Position numbers and translations under genes: made by a program. From the NCBI GenBank assembly GCA_028282565.1, contig JANQHS010000161.1, forward strand, positions 1-32,817: 32,817 nt of DNA, given 5' to 3'. This stretch comes from Cytophagales bacterium (GTDB lineage Bacteria > Bacteroidota > Bacteroidia > Cytophagales > CCMP332). The notes below the pieces were generated by a model. It did not search any database. It was not told the origin of the DNA and saw only the letters and a list, made by a program, of their open reading frames with translations. Positions 27,068 through 32,817 of the stretch are shown piece after piece; the stretch's first letter is position 1; the number at the start of each line of letters is the position of its first letter.

Positions 27068-27838
27068 CTATATTGCCTCTACGGTAATATTCTCATGAAT
27101 GATTTCTGACAAAAGGGGCAACTGCCCCTTTTCGTATTTATTGAACAGGGATTTCAGCTCAAAGCCATCTTCTGGCTGTGCCTTGTAGTTCTTGTAATCC
27201 TGGAAAAGGATACCGCCAATCCTTTTTTTGTTCATGGCCTCCCGGAATCTTATCCCTCCTCCATCGGTCGAATAGGAATAGGCAAGAAAGTCAATTTCGA
27301 AGGAACTGTTGTTGATCCAGTATACAAACACGTCCTCGAAATCCTTACCTCCGCCCTCTTCTTGAAAGCTAACCTGTACCAGTGAGTATTCTCGATCACC
27401 AAATTTTTGGATCCCAAGGTATTCTTTGTTGACTGCGGAATCATTGAGTCTATACGGAAGCAGGAAAAAGTAGATCACCGAATTGATGGAATTGGAGTAT
27501 TTGCTTGCCCATTCCTCGCTGACCGTTACAGCCTCGTTATTGACGTGGCGTTTGAAACCCATATTACTCAATTCATCCCTGATGACCCCAAGGGTATCGT
27601 TCCATTCCCGGGAAAACCAATATTCTCCGCCAATTCGCTTTCTGGAATAGTGCCTATTGCGAAAGTCAAATTCTATTCTGCTTTGGTCGTAGATTTTTCC
27701 TCCATGAGCCTGGATTGCCTTGTCAACCAATTGTTGAGGATCGGTCGGTATGCTCTCCTTGCATGCAAGAAAAAGCGGGAGTATGAGAATCAAAAAGGTA
27801 TATCGTTGATAACTGGGCCGGTATATTGACTGAATCAT
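27068..27838 (-). CDS. DUF6503-like lipoprotein
   Basis: Lipobox LFLAC, then DPQQLVDKAIQAHGG...FDFRNRHYS. Start at MIQSIYRP. Confidence 0.7.
   Translation of the reverse strand: MIQSIYRPSYQRYTFLILILPLFLACKESIPTDPQQLVDKAIQAHGGKIYDQSRIEFDFRNRHYSRKRIGGEYWFSREWNDTLGVIRDELSNMGFKRHVNNEAVTVSEEWASKYSNSINSVIYFFLLPYRLNDSAVNKEYLGIQKFGDREYSLVQVSFQEEGGGKDFEDVFVYWINNSSFEIDFLAYSYSTDGGGIRFREAMNKKRIGGILFQDYKNYKAQPEDGFELKSLFNKYEKGQLPLLSEIIHENITVEAI
27111..27132. terminator. terminator-like hairpin within the 3' end of the DUF6503-like CDS
   Basis: AAAAGGGGC-AACT-GCCCCTTTT perfect inverted repeat, 46 nt past the stop of the convergent gene. Confidence 0.55.
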
Positions 27839-27906
27839 TCCTTTTAAAATTCTATTATTGCGAACCTCATTGATCAGGTTGGCATCTTTTGTCGGCCGTT
27901 TGGCAC

Positions 27907-28620
27907 ATGGATCTGTTTCACCCAACATCATTGTCATTCTATTTGGCGGTGGCACTATCGGTTTTTTCCGGCGTGTTTATGGTCCTTCGCGGGTACTTCG
28001 GAATTAAAGGAGGTTTTTCCCAGGTTTTGATCTACCTGCTCATCACCATTGGTTGGTTGGGCATCTCAGCTTATTCACCCAATTTTTATCAAATTGAAAG
28101 CCTCAGGGACTACCAGTTGACTGTATTGGCCGGTCTGGGTGTTCCCCTGCTGATCATGACGATACTGGTGTTTCTGAGTCCAAAAACCGTGAACCTTCTT
28201 CCTCAGAAGTGGCTCACATTTTTCCAGGTGTTAAGGATCTTGATCGAACTTTCCTATTATGGATTGTTCATTCGCGGGTTTCTTCCCCAGAAGCTCACGT
28301 TCATGGGCATGAATGTTGATCTCCTGATCGCCTTGTTTTCCCCCGTTGTCGCCATGTACTATTACTCGAATCATTCCCTGGGAAAATTCTATGCCTATTT
28401 GTACCATGTTGTCGGTTTGATCTCCCTGATATGGATCTGCTATCTTGGCTTTTACCCTCCCGGACATGAAGAGCAGGGTGTATTTGTCCTGGCTAATCCC
28501 CTTTGGTTTGAATACCCATGGATCTGGCACTGGACTTTTTTGATCCCTCTTTTTCTGATGGGCCATGCGTTGTCCATTTATCTTCTGATAAAAAACCCCA
28601 GCGGTGCAAGGAACCCTTAA
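27907..28620 (+). CDS. hypothetical polytopic membrane protein
   Basis: About seven hydrophobic segments; ATG 27907 preferred over TTG 27889. Confidence 0.7.
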   Translation: MDLFHPTSLSFYLAVALSVFSGVFMVLRGYFGIKGGFSQVLIYLLITIGWLGISAYSPNFYQIESLRDYQLTVLAGLGVPLLIMTILVFLSPKTVNLLPQKWLTFFQVLRILIELSYYGLFIRGFLPQKLTFMGMNVDLLIALFSPVVAMYYYSNHSLGKFYAYLYHVVGLISLIWICYLGFYPPGHEEQGVFVLANPLWFEYPWIWHWTFLIPLFLMGHALSIYLLIKNPSGARNP

Positions 28621-29962
28621 GGAAAGCAAAGTCCTTTTACCATTAACCCTGCTGTTTTTTTTGTGGGGTTTTATGACAGTCCTGAATGATATTTTGATTC
28701 CGTTTCTGAAAGATCATTATGCTCTGGATTATTTCAGGTCCATGTTGGTTCAGACCTCTTTCTTCGGCTCCTATTTCGTCGGATCATTGATCTACTTCAT
28801 CTATTCTTCCCTGTATCGGGATCCCATCAATACCATTGGGTACAAAAATGGGATCATCCTCGGTTTGCTCATCAGCGGGACGGGATGTGCTCTTTTTTGG
28901 CCTGCGGGGATCATGGATAGTTATCCTTTCTTCCTGTTTGCGCTCATGATCTTGGGATTTGGGTTTACCCTGCTCCAGATCGCCGCGAATCCTTTTGTTT
29001 CTATCATTGGTCCTGAAGAAAGTGCAGGCTCAAGGTTAAACCTTGCCCAGGGTTTTAATTCCTTGGGCACCATGCTTGGACCTCTTGTCGGGGGTGCAAT
29101 TATATTCACCTATCTATCTGGCATTACAGCCATTTCCTATCCATACCTCGTTGCGGGATTGGTGTTTTTTCTGGTGGCTGTTCTGTTTTGGTTTCTCCCG
29201 ATCCCCGGCTTTAAAAATGAAGAAAGGATTGAGAAGGGTCTTTCAGCATTACAATTTCCAAACCTTAAATGGGGTATCCTGGCAATCTTCTTTTATGTGG
29301 GAGCCGAAGTTGGGATCGGCAGCCTGATCATAAACCTCTTGGGTCTGGAAAAATTTGGAAATCTATCCGAGGAGCTGTCGAGTGATTACCTGAGCTTGTA
29401 TTGGGGTGGTCTGATGATCGGAAGGTTTGGTGGCGCATATATTCAATCCAGTAGAGATAGCAGGATCAATATGGCCAAACTCTTCGGGGTTATGGCCGTG
29501 GCACTGGCGGTCGTGATGATCGCTAACCTTGTCAAGGGAGGTATAGGTACAGATGCTTTCCTTGGCTTTGCTGTAATGGTTCTTCTTTCGCTATTGGGAT
29601 TTTATTTTGGACAAGGCAGAAGCAGAACTACTCTGATGCTCTTTTCGATGGCTATCGTGGTTCTTCTGCTGTTTTCAATGTTTTTAAGCGGCTCAATGGG
29701 GCTTTGGTGTTTGATCGGAATTGGCTTGTTCAATTCCATTATGTGGCCAAATATCTTTACCTCGGCGATTTCCGGATTGGGAAAATATACATCTCAGGGA
29801 TCTTCCCTGCTGGTCATGGCTATCCTGGGTGGCGCTTTGATTCCGCCCTTGATGGGGTGGATTGCCGATGGACAAGGCCTTGTTCTATCATTGTTGGTGC
29901 CAGTTTTTTGCTACCTGTACATTATATGGTACTCTTCCAGGTCATACTGGGATAAAAAATAA
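28604..29962 (+). CDS. MFS transporter, FucP-like sugar permease
   Basis: FFLWGFMTVLNDILIPFLK, GFGFTLLQIAANPFVSIIGP, GSRLNLAQGFNSLGTMLGPLVGG. GTG start overlapping the upstream ORF. Confidence 0.93.
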   Translation: MQGTLKESKVLLPLTLLFFLWGFMTVLNDILIPFLKDHYALDYFRSMLVQTSFFGSYFVGSLIYFIYSSLYRDPINTIGYKNGIILGLLISGTGCALFWPAGIMDSYPFFLFALMILGFGFTLLQIAANPFVSIIGPEESAGSRLNLAQGFNSLGTMLGPLVGGAIIFTYLSGITAISYPYLVAGLVFFLVAVLFWFLPIPGFKNEERIEKGLSALQFPNLKWGILAIFFYVGAEVGIGSLIINLLGLEKFGNLSEELSSDYLSLYWGGLMIGRFGGAYIQSSRDSRINMAKLFGVMAVALAVVMIANLVKGGIGTDAFLGFAVMVLLSLLGFYFGQGRSRTTLMLFSMAIVVLLLFSMFLSGSMGLWCLIGIGLFNSIMWPNIFTSAISGLGKYTSQGSSLLVMAILGGALIPPLMGWIADGQGLVLSLLVPVFCYLYIIWYSSRSYWDKK

Positions 29963-29996
29963 TGGAAATTGGATGTGATAGAATACGATGTTGAAT

Positions 29997-30004
29997 TACT
30001 TTTG
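29997..30004 (+). promoter_or_regulatory. -7 box (TACTTTTG) of tRNA-His
   Basis: Exact TAnnTTTG 12-13 nt before the mature tRNA 5' end. Confidence 0.55.
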
Positions 30005-30015
30005 CACCCCTTAAT

Positions 30016-30090
30016 GGTGGCTGTAGCTCAGCTGGTTAGAGTAGCGGTTTGTGGATCCGTTGGTCGTGGGTTCGAATCCCATCAGCCACC
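30016..30090 (+). tRNA. tRNA-His (GTG)
   Basis: G-1 + GTGGCTG / CAGCCAC + C73, D-arm GCTC..GAGT, anticodon loop TTGTGGA (anticodon GTG 30051-30053), T-arm GTGGGTTCGAATCCCAT. Confidence 0.97.
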
Positions 30091-30149
30091 CATTTTCCTG
30101 CCCCTAAGAACTTGTTTTGGGCAGGAATTTTTGTTTGAACCCTGATGAT

Positions 30150-31286
30150 TTGGGAAATAAGCTGAATAAGAAAATCGGTATCCTTGGTGGTGGACAGTTG
30201 GGGCGTATGCTTTTTGAAGCGTCAATCGATCTGGATGTTGAATTGCATTTCATGGACCCGGATCCTGCTGCCCCATGTGCAAATCTGGGAGCATCGTTCA
30301 GAGTTGGCGATATCAACGATAAGGACACCGTGGTTGAATTCGGCAAGAACCTCGATATAATCACCATTGAGATAGAAAGGGTCAGCAGAGCCGGCTTGGA
30401 TCTGATGGAAAACCAAGGGAAAGAGGTTTATCCTTCTGCCAATCTGATCGGTATTGTCCAGAATAAAATCCTTCAGAAAGGTTTTTTTGAAGAACATGGC
30501 TTTCCTACGGCCCCTTTTAAGGTAGTTAAGAATTTGACTGAAATACGTGCTCTCAATCCGGATTTTCCTTTTGTAAATAAGATAGGAGAGGGTGGCTATG
30601 ATGGGCGCGGAGTGTCGGTTATCAGATCTGATGGCGATATGAACCGCTGTTTCGATGCTCCGGGTATCATCGAGGAAATGGCGGATATCCAAAAAGAAAT
30701 ATCCGTTATCGTCGCAAGGAATAAGGATGGGGAGGTGACTTCCTTTCCAGCTGTGGAAATGGTTTTTGATCCCAGGGCCAATCTGGTGGACTTTCTGATC
30801 TCACCGGCCAGGGTAGATCGGAAAGTAGAAATCGAAACTGAAGCATTGGCAAATTCATTGGCTGAAAAAATGGATTTAGTGGGGATCATGGCCATCGAGA
30901 TGTTTTTGCTGAATGATGGTAGGATCTGGATCAATGAAGTTGCACCCAGGCCTCATAATTCCGGGCATCAGAGCATAGAAGGGAACTATACATCGCAATA
31001 CCAGCAGCATTTGAGAGCAATTCTGGATTTGCCATTAGGAAATACCGATACCATTTTGCCCTCCGCCATGGTCAATTTGCTGGGAGAAGAGGGATATGAA
31101 GGGGAGCCGATTTTTGAGGGAATGGATGAAATACTTGGTTTGAAAGGTGCATATGTTCACCTTTATGGGAAGAAAAGAACCAAACCATTTCGAAAAATGG
31201 GGCATGTCACCCTGGTGGATGAGGCCGAAGATCAATTGCCTGGGAAAGTTGAGATGGTTAAGAAGATCTTAAAAGTCAAATCATGA
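30150..31286 (+). CDS. purK: 5-(carboxyamino)imidazole ribonucleotide synthase
   Basis: [44 protein letters not shown]. No ATG near the N-terminus; TTG 30150 (or 30117) likely. Confidence 0.95.
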   Translation: MGNKLNKKIGILGGGQLGRMLFEASIDLDVELHFMDPDPAAPCANLGASFRVGDINDKDTVVEFGKNLDIITIEIERVSRAGLDLMENQGKEVYPSANLIGIVQNKILQKGFFEEHGFPTAPFKVVKNLTEIRALNPDFPFVNKIGEGGYDGRGVSVIRSDGDMNRCFDAPGIIEEMADIQKEISVIVARNKDGEVTSFPAVEMVFDPRANLVDFLISPARVDRKVEIETEALANSLAEKMDLVGIMAIEMFLLNDGRIWINEVAPRPHNSGHQSIEGNYTSQYQQHLRAILDLPLGNTDTILPSAMVNLLGEEGYEGEPIFEGMDEILGLKGAYVHLYGKKRTKPFRKMGHVTLVDEAEDQLPGKVEMVKKILKVKS

Positions 31287-31780
31287 GCGATCCGTCTGTA
31301 GGAATTATCATGGGAAGCAAATCGGATCTCGAGGTCATGAACAAGGCCGCCGAAATCCTTGATCAACTCGGTGTCAGTTATGAGTTGGATATTGTTTCTG
31401 CCCATAGAACGCCCTCAAGAATGGCCGAATACGCTGAATCTGCCATCAAAAGGGGATTGAAGGTCATCATAGCGGGAGCCGGCGGCGCTGCTCATCTTCC
31501 GGGAATGGTTGCGTCTTATACGACTTTGCCGGTAATCGGGGTTCCCGTAAAATCAAGAAACAGCATTGATGGTTGGGATTCCATGCTGTCGATTCTTCAA
31601 ATGCCCGCAGGCGTGCCGGTGGCAACGGTTGCACTCGACGGCTCTGAGAATGCCGGTATTCTGGCCGCCCAAATTGTTGCTTTGACGGACAAGGGCGTTT
31701 CGGCTGCACTGCTGGATTTCAAGGCCCAGCTCAGGAAAAAAGTCGAGGATTCGGCAAAAAGTTTAAAATCCGGAAATTGA
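31283..31780 (+). CDS. purE: N5-carboxyaminoimidazole ribonucleotide mutase
   Basis: [38 protein letters not shown]. 4-nt overlap with purK. Confidence 0.97.
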   Translation: MSDPSVGIIMGSKSDLEVMNKAAEILDQLGVSYELDIVSAHRTPSRMAEYAESAIKRGLKVIIAGAGGAAHLPGMVASYTTLPVIGVPVKSRNSIDGWDSMLSILQMPAGVPVATVALDGSENAGILAAQIVALTDKGVSAALLDFKAQLRKKVEDSAKSLKSGN

Positions 31781-31802
31781 TTACCTTCCAGATTGGCACG
31801 GT

Positions 31803-31831
31803 TTTGGAAAAATGAATAATTGCTATTTTTG
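31803..31831 (+). promoter_or_regulatory. Bacteroidota-type promoter
   Basis: TTTG (31803-31806), 17-nt spacer, TATTTTTG (31824-31831), exact TAnnTTTG. Confidence 0.5.
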
Positions 31832-31854
31832 GTCAAACTCTGAAATATCTTAAA

Positions 31855-32355
31855 ATGAAGAATTTTTTACTGTTCATATTCTGCTTGACACCCTTCCTTG
31901 TTTCCGCACAAGCGGAAATGACGGCCGTTGCCGAAACGGTTAAGATCCACGGACATCATGTTAAACTGGACGTCACCCTTTATGATAAGGGTGGTGCAAA
32001 ATTCGTGGGGATAGATCTAAGTACAATTTATGATGTCGGTTGTGTCGCTGATACCGGCCTCATCCTTTACCTTGCCAATGGTGCCGAGGTGGATGGTATT
32101 TTGCAGGAAGGAGATAACACCTGTGGAAACATGATCGACAACAAAGAGAAATTCGGAGGAAAAGTTAACCGCCATGCGGAATACCATCTGATGTTCGCTC
32201 TTGATCCCGAGGATCTTGAAGACCTGAGAACATATCAGATCGAAGCTATCGATATCGAAGGTGAGCACATGACCATCGAAAGAAAAGCCTCGGACTTTCA
32301 GGAAATGTCGCGAGAACATTTCACGAATTACCTGATGGTAAACCTGAAAAAATAA
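31855..32355 (+). CDS. hypothetical secreted protein
   Basis: Signal peptide MKNFLLFIFCLTPFLVSAQA, own promoter and terminator. Confidence 0.75.
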   Translation: MKNFLLFIFCLTPFLVSAQAEMTAVAETVKIHGHHVKLDVTLYDKGGAKFVGIDLSTIYDVGCVADTGLILYLANGAEVDGILQEGDNTCGNMIDNKEKFGGKVNRHAEYHLMFALDPEDLEDLRTYQIEAIDIEGEHMTIERKASDFQEMSREHFTNYLMVNLKK

Positions 32356-32359
32356 ATTG

Positions 32360-32384
32360 AAGCCCCGATATCGGGGCTTTTTTT
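32360..32384. terminator. intrinsic terminator
   Basis: AAGCCCCGATATCGGGGCTT palindrome followed by a T tract. Confidence 0.85.
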
Positions 32385-32817
32385 ATACCCTCTCTTTTGC
32401 CCGGAAATATCCCTGCAGAAGTTCCTGAACCACATCTTCTGCTGAGAGAATTTCGTTGATTTGACTGGATACCTGGCCTATTTCCAATTCTCCTTCCGAC
32501 AGGTCTCCTTCGAACATTCCCTTTTTAGCCCTTCCTTTTCCGAGGAGATCCTTTAGTTCCTGAAGACTTGCTCCATTTTCCTTTGCGTTCTGAATTTGTT
32601 CGTAAAAATGGTTTTTGATCAACCTAACGGGAGTGATCTCTTTGAGTGTTAAGCGTGTGGAACCTTCGCCTGCCTTGACGATTTCATCCTTGAACGATGC
32701 ATGTCCCGAGGATTCAAGAGTGGCAGCAAAGCGACTTCCCACCTGAACCGCTTCCGCCCCTAGAGCCATGGTAGCTAACATCGCTTTTCCCGATCCGATT
32801 CCTCCTGCCGCGATCAC
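32383..32817 (-). CDS. NAD(P)H-dependent flavin oxidoreductase / nitronate monooxygenase family (N-terminus outside window)
   Basis: IAAGGIGSGKAMLATMALGAEAVQVGSRF is the 2-nitropropane dioxygenase FMN-phosphate binding motif; ORF open at the right edge. Confidence 0.9.
   Translation of the reverse strand: MIAAGGIGSGKAMLATMALGAEAVQVGSRFAATLESSGHASFKDEIVKAGEGSTRLTLKEITPVRLIKNHFYEQIQNAKENGASLQELKDLLGKGRAKKGMFEGDLSEGELEIGQVSSQINEILSAEDVVQELLQGYFRAKERV

Noticed and set aside
1-32817. CRISPR array, insertion sequence, prophage or defence island
   Set aside because: No direct-repeat array, transposase, integrase or recognisable defence domain in any listed ORF; gene content is mostly core metabolism.

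Overview
The window looks like a chromosomal segment from a Bacteroidota bacterium. I base this on type IX secretion (T9SS) C-terminal domains, several exact TAnnTTTG promoter -7 boxes, and DUF4293/DUF6503-like proteins. It is dense with housekeeping genes: sodA, tadA, a thiolase, TerC, dcd, an SQOR-type sulfide:quinone reductase, scpA, dxs, aat, mfd, a FucP-like MFS transporter, tRNA-His, purK-purE, and a nitronate monooxygenase cut by the right edge. I found no CRISPR array, transposon, prophage or recognisable defence island, and I do not claim a new multi-gene system. The observations most worth a second look are: (1) an M48-fold lipoprotein whose HExxH reads KEMSH, in an operon with dcd; (2) a pore-loop membrane protein that aligns without gaps to two-TM K+ channels but has its selectivity filter replaced; (3) a nearly cargo-less T9SS CTD protein directly upstream of a BvgS-like sensor kinase; (4) a tandem CARDB-MAM module duplication in a giant secreted subtilase; (5) a 40-aa lipoprotein gene with its own promoter and terminator, missed by the ORF track; and (6) unusual terminator placements. 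All family calls are by eye from motifs; no searches were run.
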